Assembly (NCBI GenBank): GCA_050015575.1
Contig: JBEKBD010000109.1
Coordinates: 1-17,198 of the forward strand
Length of the DNA stretch: 17,198 nt
Direction of reading: 5' to 3'
Source of the DNA: Roseiarcus sp050015575
GTDB lineage: Bacteria; Pseudomonadota; Alphaproteobacteria; Rhizobiales; Beijerinckiaceae
The position numbers and the translations under genes were made by a program. The notes under the pieces were generated by a model. That model saw nothing but the letters and a program-made list of their open reading frames with translations, had not been told where the DNA came from and made no database searches. Shown piece after piece: positions 1 to 8,240 of the stretch. Every line of letters starts with the position of its first letter. Positions within the stretch are counted from its first letter, which is position 1.

Positions 1-223
1 CGGCTGCGCGCGCGCGCCTCATCACCGCTTCCGGCGAGGCGGTGGTGGCCATGTCGAAATCCTCGGGCCGCTCGCCCAGCGCGAGGTCGCGCACCGCGCC
101 GCCGACCAGGCGCGTCTCCTCGCCCTCGCCGTCGAGCGCCTGCAGCGCGCGCGCCAGCCGTCCTTCGTCGAGCAGCCGCCGATCGACGACGCGTCCGTCG
201 CGAATGGCGGCGAGGCCGTTCAT
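1..223 (-). CDS. cca: CCA tRNA nucleotidyltransferase, N-terminal part (runs off the left edge)
   Basis: Reading leftward from the ATG at 223, 74 codons are present before the window ends. The product adds or repairs the CCA end of tRNAs in the cytoplasm. Class II nucleotidyltransferase signatures are visible: LVGGAVRDLALG at about residues 39-50, followed by the metal-binding DFDMATTASPE at about 56-66, the usual place for the GG...RD and DxD motifs. The start codon overlaps the stop of the preceding DUF6111 gene (ATGA, 220-223), so translation is probably coupled. This is the last gene of a three-gene minus-strand group with the CoA pyrophosphatase. The rest of the catalytic head and the tRNA-binding body lie outside the window. 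Poly(A) polymerase I shares this fold, but the context favours the CCA enzyme. Confidence 0.88.
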   Translation of the reverse strand, partial: MNGLAAIRDGRVVDRRLLDEGRLARALQALDGEGEETRLVGGAVRDLALGERPEDFDMATTASPEAVMRRARAA

Positions 224-480
224 TGGAAACGACCGGGCACGAGCACGCCGTTTTCGACGTGGGCCGGCACGTAGACGCCCTGGCCGCGCGGCGCGGCGGC
301 GATCATCACGATTATGCCGATCAGCGCCGCCGCCAAGCCGGTCAGGATCAGCGTCGCGACCCGGCTGCGCGTCCAATGCTCGATCGCCAAGGGATAACGC
401 AGGCGCAGGACGAGATAGGCCGCGAAGAGGACGAACGGGGCGAAAAACAGGGAGAGCGACTCGACGATCGGGCGCCACAT
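220..480 (-). CDS. DUF6111-like small membrane protein
   Basis: An 86-residue protein of unknown function. Two hydrophobic segments are visible, roughly residues 8-27 (LSLFFAPFVLFAAYLVLRL) and 41-62 (VATLILTGLAAALIGIIVMIAA), followed by a polar C-terminal tail YVPAHVENGVLVPGRFQ. That tail is typical of a small family I recall as DUF6111, found next to CCA-adding enzymes in Hyphomicrobiales; the family name is from memory, not a search. The start ATG (478-480) shares one base with the upstream Nudix stop (TGATG), and its own stop overlaps the next ATG. It is therefore embedded in a translationally coupled group. No catalytic motif is visible. A role with its tRNA-processing or nucleotide-hydrolase neighbours would be guesswork. 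Confidence 0.8.
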   Translation of the reverse strand: MWRPIVESLSLFFAPFVLFAAYLVLRLRYPLAIEHWTRSRVATLILTGLAAALIGIIVMIAAAPRGQGVYVPAHVENGVLVPGRFQ

Positions 481-1136
481 CAGGAAAACAGCCTCTCGTA
501 GAGATTGCGCAGGATGCCGGCGGTGACGCCCCAGATATAGCGCTCGCCGTAGGGCATGGCGTAGAACTTTCTCGTTCTCCCCCGCCATTCGCGCTCCTCG
601 AGGCGGTGGTTGGCGGGGTCCATCAGAAACGCGAATGGCGCTTCGAAGACTTCGGCCACCTCGTGGGCGTTGACGCGAAGCGTGAAGGCGGGATCGATCA
701 GCGCCGCCAGCGGCGCGACGCGAAACCCCGTGCCGGTCAGATAGCAATCGAGCCAGCCGAGCGGTTCGACGTAGCGCTCTTCGAGGCCGATTTCCTCGCG
801 CGCCTCGCGCAACGCGGTCTCGCGCGGCGTTTCGCCGTCGTCGATCTTGCCGCCGGGAAAGGCGACCTGGCCGGAATGCAGGCGCAAGCGCGACGCGCGC
901 AACGTCAGCAACACGCTCAGGCCCTCGGGCCGCGCCACGATCGGCGCGATCACCGCCGCCGGACGGGCGCGCGCGATCGTCCGCTCGTCGGGCAACGGCC
1001 CATTGAGCGCGTAGTCGCTCGCCCGCGGCGCGGCGCCGGCGGCGAAAGCGTCTTCCGGCAGGCGCTGGGCGAGCCGCTCGCGCGCAAGGCGGCGCAAGGC
1101 GTCGGCGGAAAAGTCGCTGGGCGGGGAAGCGCTCAA
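480..1136 (-). CDS. Nudix hydrolase, CoA pyrophosphatase type
   Basis: A 218-residue cytoplasmic hydrolase predicted to split coenzyme A (or its derivatives) into phosphopantetheine and 3',5'-ADP. The complete Nudix box G-x5-E-x7-REUxEExGU lies at about residues 96-118 and ends REAREEIGL. Directly before it is LLTLRASRLRLHSGQVAFPG (76-95), which matches the extra signature separating CoA pyrophosphatases from other Nudix enzymes. The start is a TTG at 1136; no ATG lies nearby, and the N-terminus FSADALRRLARERL fits the family. The TTG overlaps the TGA of a 27-codon upstream ORF, which supports it. It is the first annotated gene of the minus-strand group leading to DUF6111 and cca, divergent from the MoxR operon. 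The enzyme class is secure; the exact substrate is inferred. Confidence 0.92.
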   Translation of the reverse strand: MSASPPSDFSADALRRLARERLAQRLPEDAFAAGAAPRASDYALNGPLPDERTIARARPAAVIAPIVARPEGLSVLLTLRASRLRLHSGQVAFPGGKIDDGETPRETALREAREEIGLEERYVEPLGWLDCYLTGTGFRVAPLAALIDPAFTLRVNAHEVAEVFEAPFAFLMDPANHRLEEREWRGRTRKFYAMPYGERYIWGVTAGILRNLYERLFS

Positions 1137-1216
1137 AGGCCGTCGATCTCGCTGGCGCGGGCCATCGGGAAGAACGGGGAAGCGGGCGCAAGGACCCTTT
1201 CGCCGCGCTCCGCCAT
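1133..1216 (-). CDS. possible 27-residue leader ORF upstream of the Nudix gene
   Basis: A short ORF starts at ATG 1214-1216 and ends with a TGA (1133-1135) that overlaps the TTG start of the Nudix gene (TTGA). The encoded peptide begins MAERGERVLAPASPFFP and ends ASEIDGL; I recognise no family. The overlap would let ribosomes finishing this ORF reinitiate at the weak TTG. It occupies the place where, from memory, many Hyphomicrobiales carry a DUF1285 gene, but it shows no resemblance to that family. Chance is a real alternative for so short an ORF in GC-rich DNA. Confidence 0.3.
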   Translation of the reverse strand: MAERGERVLAPASPFFPMARASEIDGL

Positions 1217-1331
1217 AATCTCGCGCCTGTTTGTGGGCAAACGTCGGTTTCCCGTGTATCGCGTCGGCCGAGGGCCTGAAGACCCAATCTAGCCTCAGCC
1301 GCCGCGAAGGGGAATTCGCTTGATCCGCTTT

Positions 1332-1359
1332 CCCGCCCGCCCTTCCGCGAGCGGGCGGG
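1332..1359 (+). promoter_or_regulatory. GC-only hairpin in the moxR leader
   Basis: The arms CCCGCCCGC (1332-1340) and GCGGGCGGG (1351-1359) are perfectly complementary over nine G-C pairs, with a 10-base loop. The element lies about 27 bases before the Shine-Dalgarno of the MoxR gene in the divergent intergenic region. No T-run follows, so it is not a classical terminator for either strand. It could shape the mRNA leader of the operon. In DNA this GC-rich it may also have no function. Confidence 0.35.
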
Positions 1360-1396
1360 CGGGCGGCGCCGCAAAGGCCAGCGCGCGAGGAGATCC

Positions 1397-2392
1397 ATGA
1401 CCGTCGCCGATTTCGACGCCAGCGTCGCCAAGGCCGCCGAAGCGAGCCTCGCCCGCATCGCCGCCGCGCGCGAGGCCATCGGCGCGGTGATCTTCGGCCA
1501 GGAGACGGTGGTCGAGCAGACGCTGGTCACCCTGCTCGCCGGCGGCCACGGCCTGTTGATCGGCGTGCCGGGCCTGGCCAAGACCAAGCTGGTGGAGACG
1601 CTGGGAATCGTCATGGGGCTCGACGCCCTGCGGGTGCAGTTCACGCCCGACCTGATGCCTTCCGACATCCTCGGCGCCGAAGTGATGGAGGAAGGGCTCG
1701 ACCGCGCGCGCAGTTTCCGCTTCATCAAGGGGCCGATTTTCGCCCAATTGCTGATGGCCGACGAAATCAACCGCGCCAGCCCGCGCACCCAGTCGGCGCT
1801 GCTGCAGGCGATGCAGGAGCATCACGTCACCGTCGCCGGCGCGCGCCACGACCTGCCGGTCCCCTTCCATGTGCTGGCGACGCAAAATCCGCTGGAGCAG
1901 GAAGGCGCCTATCCGCTGCCCGAGGCGCAGCTCGACCGCTTTCTGATGCAGATCGACGTCGGCTATCCCGACCGGGCGGCGGAACGGCGCATTCTCGTCG
2001 AGACCACCGGCGACGGCGAAGCGGCGCCGAAGCCGGCGATGACCGCCGCCGATCTGATGGCGGCGCAGCGGCTGGTGCGCCGCGCGCCGATCGGCGAAAG
2101 CGTGGTCGAGGCGATCCTCGATCTGGTGCGCGCGGCGCGTCCCGGCGAGGGCGATCCCGAACTGACCCAGACGATCTCATGGGGTCCGGGGCCGCGCGCC
2201 GCGCAGGCGTTGATGCTGGCGAGCCGCGCCCGCGCGCTGGTCGAGGGCCGTTTCGCGCCCTCGCGCGACGACATCGTCGCGTTGGCCGAGCCCGTGCTCA
2301 AGCACCGGATGGCGCTCACCTACGCCGCGCGCGCCGAGGGCGAAACGATCCCCGCCGTCGTCGCGCGCCTCGTCGCCAAGATCCTGCGCTGA
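1397..2392 (+). CDS. MoxR-family AAA+ ATPase
   Basis: A 331-residue AAA+ ATPase of the MoxR family, which acts as a chaperone-like motor with von Willebrand A (vWA) proteins to mature or insert cofactors into partner complexes. Visible motifs are a Walker A of MoxR type, GVPGLAKT (about 56-63), Walker B LLMADE (118-123) followed by INRASPRTQSALLQAMQE, sensor 1 ATQNP (161-165) and the LPEAQLDRF arginine region (174-182). Length is normal for the family. The start has a strong Shine-Dalgarno, GAGGAGAT at 1387-1394. It is the first gene of a four-gene operon, with the DUF58 gene four bases downstream. The client of this particular MoxR set is unknown; nothing in the window names a specific enzyme complex such as methanol dehydrogenase. 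Confidence 0.95.
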   Translation: MTVADFDASVAKAAEASLARIAAAREAIGAVIFGQETVVEQTLVTLLAGGHGLLIGVPGLAKTKLVETLGIVMGLDALRVQFTPDLMPSDILGAEVMEEGLDRARSFRFIKGPIFAQLLMADEINRASPRTQSALLQAMQEHHVTVAGARHDLPVPFHVLATQNPLEQEGAYPLPEAQLDRFLMQIDVGYPDRAAERRILVETTGDGEAAPKPAMTAADLMAAQRLVRRAPIGESVVEAILDLVRAARPGEGDPELTQTISWGPGPRAAQALMLASRARALVEGRFAPSRDDIVALAEPVLKHRMALTYAARAEGETIPAVVARLVAKILR

Positions 2393-2396
2393 CGCG

Positions 2397-3317
2397 ATGG
2401 CGACGGAGACTCCCGTTTCAGACCGGCCGATCCGTCAGCAAGCCGCTGCCCTGGCGGCGCGCCTGCCGAGCCTCGTGGTCGCCGCGCGGCAAGTCGCGCA
2501 CACCTTGTTCCACGGCGTGCATGGGCGGCGGCAGGCGGGCCCGGGCGAATCCTTCTGGCAATTTCGCCCGTTCATTTCCGGCGAGCCGGCGGCGCGGGTC
2601 GACTGGCGCCGCTCGGCGCGCGAGGACCGCGCCTTCGTGCGCGAGCGCGAATGGCAAGCCTCGCACACCGTATGGATTTGGTTCGACCGCTCGGCCTCGA
2701 TGGCTTTCGCCTCGCCCCTCGCGCCGTGCGCCAAGGTCGATCGCGCCGCCGTCCTGGCGCTCGCGCTGGCGGATCTGGCCGTGCGCGGGGGCGAGCGCGC
2801 CGGCCTTATCGGCCTCACCCGGCCGTTGGCGACGCGCGGCGTCATCGAGCGCTTCGCCGAAGCGATCGCCGCCGATGAGCGTCGGCGCGGCGCCGCCGCG
2901 GCGGGCGTGCCGGCGCCCGAACCGCTGTCGGCGCGCTCGAAGGCCGTGCTGATCGGCGATTTCCTCGGCGAGGCGCAAGACGTTGCGCAGACCATCCGCG
3001 CGCTCTCGGCTGAGGGGGCCGTGGGTCAGGTTGTGATGATCGCCGACCCGATCGAGGAGACCTTTCCCTTCATCGGCCACACGGAGTTCCTCGCCGCGGA
3101 CGCCGCCGCCCGGCTGCGCGCGCCGCGGGCGCAAAGCTTGCGAGAACCCTATCTCAAGCGCCTCGCGGCGCATCGCGAGGCGATTCGCGCCGCCTGCGCC
3201 GCGCGCGGCTGGGGCTTCGCGCTGCATCGCACCGACCGGTCGGCCGCGCAGGCGCTGCTCGCGCTGCGCTCGCGGCTCGCCGGCCCGGGGCCGACGACGA
3301 CCGCCTGGAGCGCCTGA
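2397..3317 (+). CDS. DUF58 domain protein (vWA-like partner of MoxR)
   Basis: A 306-residue protein with the DUF58 core at about residues 43-85 (GRRQAGPGESFWQFRPF, then ARVDWRRSAREDRAFVRERE). This runs into a vWA-like strand with a MIDAS-type motif, WFDRSASM (95-102, DxSxS). DUF58 proteins are habitual partners of MoxR ATPases and probably bind a metal-dependent ligand or client. No signal peptide or membrane anchor is apparent, so a cytoplasmic site is inferred, although the next two proteins are membrane-bound. It starts four bases after the MoxR stop and ends two bases before the next ATG, so co-translation is likely. The family is clear; the biochemical role is not. Confidence 0.93.
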   Translation: MATETPVSDRPIRQQAAALAARLPSLVVAARQVAHTLFHGVHGRRQAGPGESFWQFRPFISGEPAARVDWRRSAREDRAFVREREWQASHTVWIWFDRSASMAFASPLAPCAKVDRAAVLALALADLAVRGGERAGLIGLTRPLATRGVIERFAEAIAADERRRGAAAAGVPAPEPLSARSKAVLIGDFLGEAQDVAQTIRALSAEGAVGQVVMIADPIEETFPFIGHTEFLAADAAARLRAPRAQSLREPYLKRLAAHREAIRAACAARGWGFALHRTDRSAAQALLALRSRLAGPGPTTTAWSA

Positions 3318-3319
3318 CG

Positions 3320-6112
3320 ATGTTCGGCCTACCCCTCGCCTTCGCCGCGCCGGCGGTCCTGGCCGCTCTCGCGCTGCTCGCCGCGCTCTACGTGTTTCTG
3401 AAGGTGACGCCGCCGCGGCCGCGCCAAGCGGTCTTTCCGCCGCTGCGTCTGCTGATCGGCCTCGACGCCAAGGACGCGACGCCGGCCAAGACGCCCTGGC
3501 CGCTGCTGGCGCTCCGGATCGCGGTCGCCGCGCTGGTCGTCCTGGCGATGGCGGGGCCGATCTGGAACCGTACGCCGACTTCGAGCGCCGGCGCCGGGCC
3601 GCTGCTGCTGGCGATCGACGACGGCTGGCCGGCGGCGCCGACCTGGGAGCGCCGCCTCGCCTACGCCCGCGACGCGCTCGGCGGCGCGAGCCGCGCGGGG
3701 CGCCTGACGGCGCTGCTGCCGATCTCCCAGGGGGCCGTCGACGTCGCGGCGCTCGACGGCCCGCGCATCCAAGAAAAACTGCGCGCCCTGGCGCCTGTCG
3801 CTTACGCGCCGCCGCGCCAGGCGACGCTGCCGGCGATTGCGCATTTTCTCGCCGCCAATCCTAACGCCGAAATCGTCTGGATCGCCGACGGCGTCGAGCT
3901 CGGCGGCGCGAACGCCTTCGCGCGCGCCCTGGCGGCGGCGGCGAGCGGCCACGCGGTTTCCGTCGTCGCCGACCGCTCGACGCCGATCGGTCTCGCCGGC
4001 GTCGACAATCTCGCCGGGGCGCTCGCCGCGCATCTGACCCGCGCCGGCGCGAGCGCGCGGCAAAAAGGCGTCGCGCGCGCGCTCGACGCCCAGGGGCGCT
4101 CGATCGGCGAAGCGCCGTTCGACTTCGGCGCCGCGCGCACCGCTGAAGCGAACTTCGATCTGCCGGTCGAGCTGCGCAATCAGGCCTCTCGGGTCGAAGT
4201 CGCCGGCGAGGGATCGGCGGGCGCGGCATGGCTGGTCGACGAACGCGCGCGGCGACGGCGGGTCGCCATCGTCTCCGGCGCCGGCGCCGACGTGGCGCAG
4301 CCGCTGCTGTCGCCGACCTATTACCTCGAGCGCGCGCTGGCGCCCTTCGCTGAAATTCGCCAATGGCGCGACTCGGCGAGCGATCCGATCCTATCGCTGC
4401 TGGCGGAAAAGCCGTCGGTGCTGGCGCTCGCCGACATGAGCGTCCCGCCCGGCCCGGCGCACGACAAGCTGGTCGATTTCGTCGAATCGGGCGGCGTGCT
4501 GGCGCGCTTCGCCGGCACGCGCCTCGCCGCCGGCCAGGACGATCTGACGCCGACGGCGTTGCGGCGCGGCGGACGCACGCTCGGCGGCGCGCTGTCGTGG
4601 GAGACGCCCAAGCACATCGCGCCGTTCGACAAGGAGAGCCCGTTCTTCGGCCTCGCCGCGCCGGACGAGGTGACGGTGTCGCGCCAGGTGCTCGCCGAAC
4701 CGGAGCCCGGCCTGGCCGCCAAGACCTGGGCGCGCCTGGCCGACGGCACGCCGCTGGTGACCGCCGAGCGGCGCGGCAAGGGCCTGATCGTGCTGTTCCA
4801 CGTGACGGCGGACACGACGTGGTCGAACCTGCCGATCTCGGGGTTGTTCGTCGACATGCTGCGGCGCATCGTGGCGCGCGCCGGCGTCGCGCCCGCCGAC
4901 GCCAACGGCGCCGCCGATGCGGGCGCCGCGGCGTCGCGCGCGCCTTATCGCATCCTCGACGGCTTCGGCGTTCTCGGCCCCCCGCCGGCCAACGCCGCGC
5001 CGATCGGCGACGACTTCGCCGGACCGGGAGACGCCGCGCATCCGCCGGGCTTCTACGGCGCGCCCGAGGCGCTCGAAGCCGTCAACGCGATGACGCCCGG
5101 CGAGACGCTGGCCCTGGCCGACTACGCGGGCCTTGCCGTCGCCGCGGGCGGGCTCGACGTCGCCGCGCCGCTCGATCTCAGGCCCTGGCTGCTGCTGGCG
5201 GCGTTCCTCGGCTTTATCGTCGACGGGTTCGCCAGTCTGTGGCTCGGCCGCGCGCCGCGATTCGCAACGCCGGCCGCCGCCGCGCTGCTGTTCGTCGGCG
5301 CGCTCGCCGGCGCGGCGCTTGACAGCCCGCGAGCCTTGGCGGCGGAAGCGGCGCCGATTTCGCAGCGCGACGCCGACGCGGCGAGGGCGACCCATCTCGC
5401 CTATATCGTCACCGGCGACGCGGCGGTCGACGAGGCCTCGCGGCTCGGACTCGAGAATCTCGCCCGCGTGCTCGAGGAGCGCACCTCGGCGGAGGTCGCC
5501 GAGCCGGTCGCGCTCGATCCGGCGCGCGACGAATTGAGCTTCTATCCCTTGATTTACTGGCCGGTGGCGGCCGAGCGGCCGCAGCCTCCGGCGGGCGCGG
5601 TCGCGCGCATCGCCGCCTTCATGAAGAACGGCGGCACGGTGGTGTTCGACACCCGCGACGCCCTGACGGCGCGCCCCGGCGGGCCGCCGACGCCCGAAGG
5701 CCAATGGCTCAGAACCCTGCTCGCCGGCGTCGACGTGCCCGAGCTGGAGCCGGTCCCGCGCGACCACGTCGTCACCAAAACTTTCTATCTCATCGACAAT
5801 TTCGTCGGCCGCAGCGACAGCGGGGAGACCTGGATCGAGGCGCTGCCGCCGCCCGACCCGAACGATCGCACGCCGCGCCCGGCGCGCGCCGGCGACAGCG
5901 TCTCGCCGATCGTCATCGCCTCCAACGACCTCGCCGCCGCCTGGGCGGCCGACGCCGACGGCCGGCCGCTCTATCCGCTCGTTCCCGGCGGCGCGCGCCA
6001 GCGCGAACTGGCGCTGCGCGGCGGCGTCAACCTCGTCATGTACACGCTGACCGGCAGCTACAAGGCCGACCAAGTCCACGCCAAGGACCTGTTGGAAAGG
6101 CTTTCGCATTGA
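3320..6112 (+). CDS. BatA/DUF4159 domain membrane protein
   Basis: A 930-residue multidomain protein. The N-terminus (about 1-80) is BatA-like: two hydrophobic helices (about 8-27 and 60-80) around the conserved stretch FLKVTPPRPRQAVFPPLRLL. A large middle region contains segments resembling glutamine-amidotransferase-like folds (KLVDFVESGGVLARFAG). Two further membrane segments lie at about 620-667. The C-terminal DUF4159 domain (about 690-925) follows, with THLAYIVTGD, LSFYPLIYWPV and FMKNGGTVVFDTRD. The topology suggests an inner-membrane protein with a large periplasmic or cytoplasmic domain between the membrane pairs. It is third in the MoxR operon, and its stop overlaps the TTG start of the fourth gene. 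Such DUF4159 proteins regularly follow MoxR and DUF58 genes in alphaproteobacteria. Molecular function is unknown. Confidence 0.9.
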   Translation: MFGLPLAFAAPAVLAALALLAALYVFLKVTPPRPRQAVFPPLRLLIGLDAKDATPAKTPWPLLALRIAVAALVVLAMAGPIWNRTPTSSAGAGPLLLAIDDGWPAAPTWERRLAYARDALGGASRAGRLTALLPISQGAVDVAALDGPRIQEKLRALAPVAYAPPRQATLPAIAHFLAANPNAEIVWIADGVELGGANAFARALAAAASGHAVSVVADRSTPIGLAGVDNLAGALAAHLTRAGASARQKGVARALDAQGRSIGEAPFDFGAARTAEANFDLPVELRNQASRVEVAGEGSAGAAWLVDERARRRRVAIVSGAGADVAQPLLSPTYYLERALAPFAEIRQWRDSASDPILSLLAEKPSVLALADMSVPPGPAHDKLVDFVESGGVLARFAGTRLAAGQDDLTPTALRRGGRTLGGALSWETPKHIAPFDKESPFFGLAAPDEVTVSRQVLAEPEPGLAAKTWARLADGTPLVTAERRGKGLIVLFHVTADTTWSNLPISGLFVDMLRRIVARAGVAPADANGAADAGAAASRAPYRILDGFGVLGPPPANAAPIGDDFAGPGDAAHPPGFYGAPEALEAVNAMTPGETLALADYAGLAVAAGGLDVAAPLDLRPWLLLAAFLGFIVDGFASLWLGRAPRFATPAAAALLFVGALAGAALDSPRALAAEAAPISQRDADAARATHLAYIVTGDAAVDEASRLGLENLARVLEERTSAEVAEPVALDPARDELSFYPLIYWPVAAERPQPPAGAVARIAAFMKNGGTVVFDTRDALTARPGGPPTPEGQWLRTLLAGVDVPELEPVPRDHVVTKTFYLIDNFVGRSDSGETWIEALPPPDPNDRTPRPARAGDSVSPIVIASNDLAAAWAADADGRPLYPLVPGGARQRELALRGGVNLVMYTLTGSYKADQVHAKDLLERLSH

Positions 6113-8196
6113 ATGCGTTGTCGATCGCCTTCGCGCCGCCGCCGCTCCCGGTCATCGCGGGACTGGCCGCTCTGGCGCTCGCGCTGATCGCGCTGACGCT
6201 GTGGCGGCGGCCACGCGGCGCGGCGCCGCGCGCGCTGGCGCTGGCGCTGCTCGGGCTGGCGCTCGCCGATCCCTCGCTGATGCGCGAGGACCGCCGGCCG
6301 CTGAAAGATATCGTCGCGGTCGTCGTCGATCGATCGGCCTCCAATCAGATCGGCGAGCGGCCGCGCCAGACCGACGAGGCGCGCGCCGAACTGACGAAAC
6401 GCCTCGCCGCGCTCGGCGACGTCGAGACCCGCTTCGTCGAGACGGCCGAAAGCGATCCCGACAATCGCGGCACGCGCTTGTTCGCGGCGCTGAGCTCGGC
6501 GCTGAGCGATGCGCCGCCCGAGCGCGTCGGCGCGGCGATCCTGATCACCGACGGGATCGCGCACGACATTCCCGCTTCGCTCGACGCGCTCGGCTTCGAC
6601 GCGCCGCTGCACGTCCTCGTCACCGGCCACGAGGGCGAACGCAACCGCCGCATCGAACTCGTCGAAGCGCCGCGCTTCGGCATCGTCGGCAAGGACCAGA
6701 CGATCGTCGCCCGCGTCCTCGACACCGCCGACAAGGGCGAGCCGGCGAGCCTGACCGTGCGCCGCGACGGCCAGGCGATCGCGACGCTGCCGGTCGAGAT
6801 CGGCCGTCCCCTCTCGATCAAGGTCCCGATCGACCACGCCGGCCCCAACGTGATCGAGCTCGAAGTCGCTCCCGTAGAAGACGAATTGACGACGCGCAAC
6901 GGCAAGGCGGTCATCGCCGTCGAGGGCGTGCGCGACAAGTTGCGGGTGCTGCTGGTGTCGGGCGAGCCGCATCAGGGCGAGCGGATGTGGCGCAATCTGC
7001 TGAAGTCCGACGCCAACGTCGATCTCGTCCATTTCACCATTCTGCGCCCGCCGGAGAAGACGACCGACGGGACGCCGATCAACGAGCTGTCGCTGATCGC
7101 GTTCCCGGTGATGGACCTGTTCGGCAAGAAGATCAAAGATTTCGATCTCATCATTTTCGATCGCTACTCCAGCCAGGCGATCCTGCCGAGCGTCTATCTC
7201 GACAACGTGGTCGCCTATGTCCGCGAGGGCGGCGCGCTGCTGCTGGCCGAAGGGCCGGCCTTCGGCACGCCGGAGGGTCTCTACGCCACGCCGCTCGGCG
7301 CCATTTCGCCCGCCCGTCCGACCGGCGAGGAGTTCGACCAGGCGTTTCGCGCCGAGATTACGCCCGAAGGCGCCAAGCATCCGGTGACGCGCGGCCTCGC
7401 CGGCGGCGAGGCCTCGCCGCCGACGTGGGGCCGCTGGCTGCGCCAGATCGGCGCCCAGGTCACCAGCGGCGCGGCCCTGATGCAAGGCGTCGACAAAGCG
7501 CCGCTGTTGGTTCTCTCGCGCGTCGACAAGGGGCGCGTCGCGCTGCTGCTCAGCGACCAGATGTGGCTGTGGGCGCGCGGCTACGACGGCGGCGGCCCGC
7601 ATCTCGATCTGCTGCGCCGGCTCGCGCATTGGCTGATGAAGGAGCCCGACCTCGAAGAAGAGGCGCTGCGCGCGCGCGCCAAGGGCCACGCGCTGACGAT
7701 CGAGCGGCAAAGCGTCAGGGGCGACGTCCCCGAGGCGAGCGTAACCGGGCCGGACGGCAAGACGACGACCGTGCAGCTCGTCAGCGTCGCCCCCGGGCTT
7801 TCCCGCGCGACGCTGGCGGTCGATTCCGACGGACTCTACCGCGCCAGCGACGGCGAGCGCGTCGCGCTGGCGGTGGTCGGACCGCAAAATCCGCTCGAAT
7901 TCCAGGAGGTGGTCTCGACGCTGGAAAAGCTGCGCCCGCTCGCCGAGGCGAGCGGCGGCAGCGTGCGCCGGCTCGCTCGTCGCGCCGGCGACGCCATCGA
8001 GGTTCCCCGGCTGGTCGCCATGCACGATTCGTCGGAATACGCCGGCACCGATTACATCGGCGTCAAGCGCACCGGCGCGAGCGAACTCGTCGGCGTCGCC
8101 GAGACGCCGCTCGCGGCGGGCTTTTTCGGCCTCGCCGCGCTGCTCGCCGCGCTGATCTGGGCGTGGGCCCGCGAGGGCGGCGGGAGGCGGGGCTGA
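6109..8196 (+). CDS. membrane protein with vWA-like and glutamine-amidotransferase-like regions
   Basis: A 695-residue protein completing the MoxR operon. The reading frame is open further upstream, but I place the start at TTG 6109-6111. This codon overlaps the DUF4159 stop (TTGA), has GGAAAGG at 6094-6100 as Shine-Dalgarno, and yields an N-terminus beginning MNALSIAF. Two hydrophobic helices (about 14-32 and 41-54) precede IVAVVVDRSASNQIG, a vWA-like strand with a DxSxS motif (74-78). Around 278-385 the pattern (LRVLLVSGEPH, FDLIIFDRY, VVAYVREGGALLLAEGPAFG) resembles class-I glutamine amidotransferase-like domains, but no catalytic Cys nucleophile is evident, so a binding role is likelier. 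A final hydrophobic segment (about 668-687) anchors the C-terminus. It probably acts at the inner membrane with the MoxR and DUF58 partners. Confidence 0.87.
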   Translation: MNALSIAFAPPPLPVIAGLAALALALIALTLWRRPRGAAPRALALALLGLALADPSLMREDRRPLKDIVAVVVDRSASNQIGERPRQTDEARAELTKRLAALGDVETRFVETAESDPDNRGTRLFAALSSALSDAPPERVGAAILITDGIAHDIPASLDALGFDAPLHVLVTGHEGERNRRIELVEAPRFGIVGKDQTIVARVLDTADKGEPASLTVRRDGQAIATLPVEIGRPLSIKVPIDHAGPNVIELEVAPVEDELTTRNGKAVIAVEGVRDKLRVLLVSGEPHQGERMWRNLLKSDANVDLVHFTILRPPEKTTDGTPINELSLIAFPVMDLFGKKIKDFDLIIFDRYSSQAILPSVYLDNVVAYVREGGALLLAEGPAFGTPEGLYATPLGAISPARPTGEEFDQAFRAEITPEGAKHPVTRGLAGGEASPPTWGRWLRQIGAQVTSGAALMQGVDKAPLLVLSRVDKGRVALLLSDQMWLWARGYDGGGPHLDLLRRLAHWLMKEPDLEEEALRARAKGHALTIERQSVRGDVPEASVTGPDGKTTTVQLVSVAPGLSRATLAVDSDGLYRASDGERVALAVVGPQNPLEFQEVVSTLEKLRPLAEASGGSVRRLARRAGDAIEVPRLVAMHDSSEYAGTDYIGVKRTGASELVGVAETPLAAGFFGLAALLAALIWAWAREGGGRRG

Positions 8197-8202
8197 CAGG
8201 AG

Positions 8203-8221
8203 ACGCGCTGGACGAGCGCGT
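8203..8221 (+). terminator. hairpin just after the MoxR operon, possible terminator
   Basis: ACGCGCT (8203-8209) and AGCGCGT (8215-8221) form a perfect seven-base-pair stem with a five-base loop, starting six bases after the stop of the last operon gene. Only two T residues follow, so it lacks the U-tract of an intrinsic terminator. It may instead protect the 3' end or act with Rho. Confidence 0.35.
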
Positions 8222-8240
8222 TCGGCGCGATTCGGCAGGC

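Noticed and set aside
42..1292. Plus-strand open frame of 416 codons over the cca/DUF6111/Nudix genes
   Set aside because: Arg/Ser/Pro-rich with no family resemblance, and covers three recognisable minus-strand genes.
4391..6109. Antisense open frame of 572 codons across the DUF4159 gene
   Set aside because: Low-complexity Arg/Gly/Ala translation opposite a gene with convincing domain structure.
5554..6112. Early start of the fourth MoxR-operon gene inside the DUF4159 gene
   Set aside because: The frame is open but its translation there is Arg-rich noise; the DUF4159 frame is conserved and the TTG at 6109 explains the real start.
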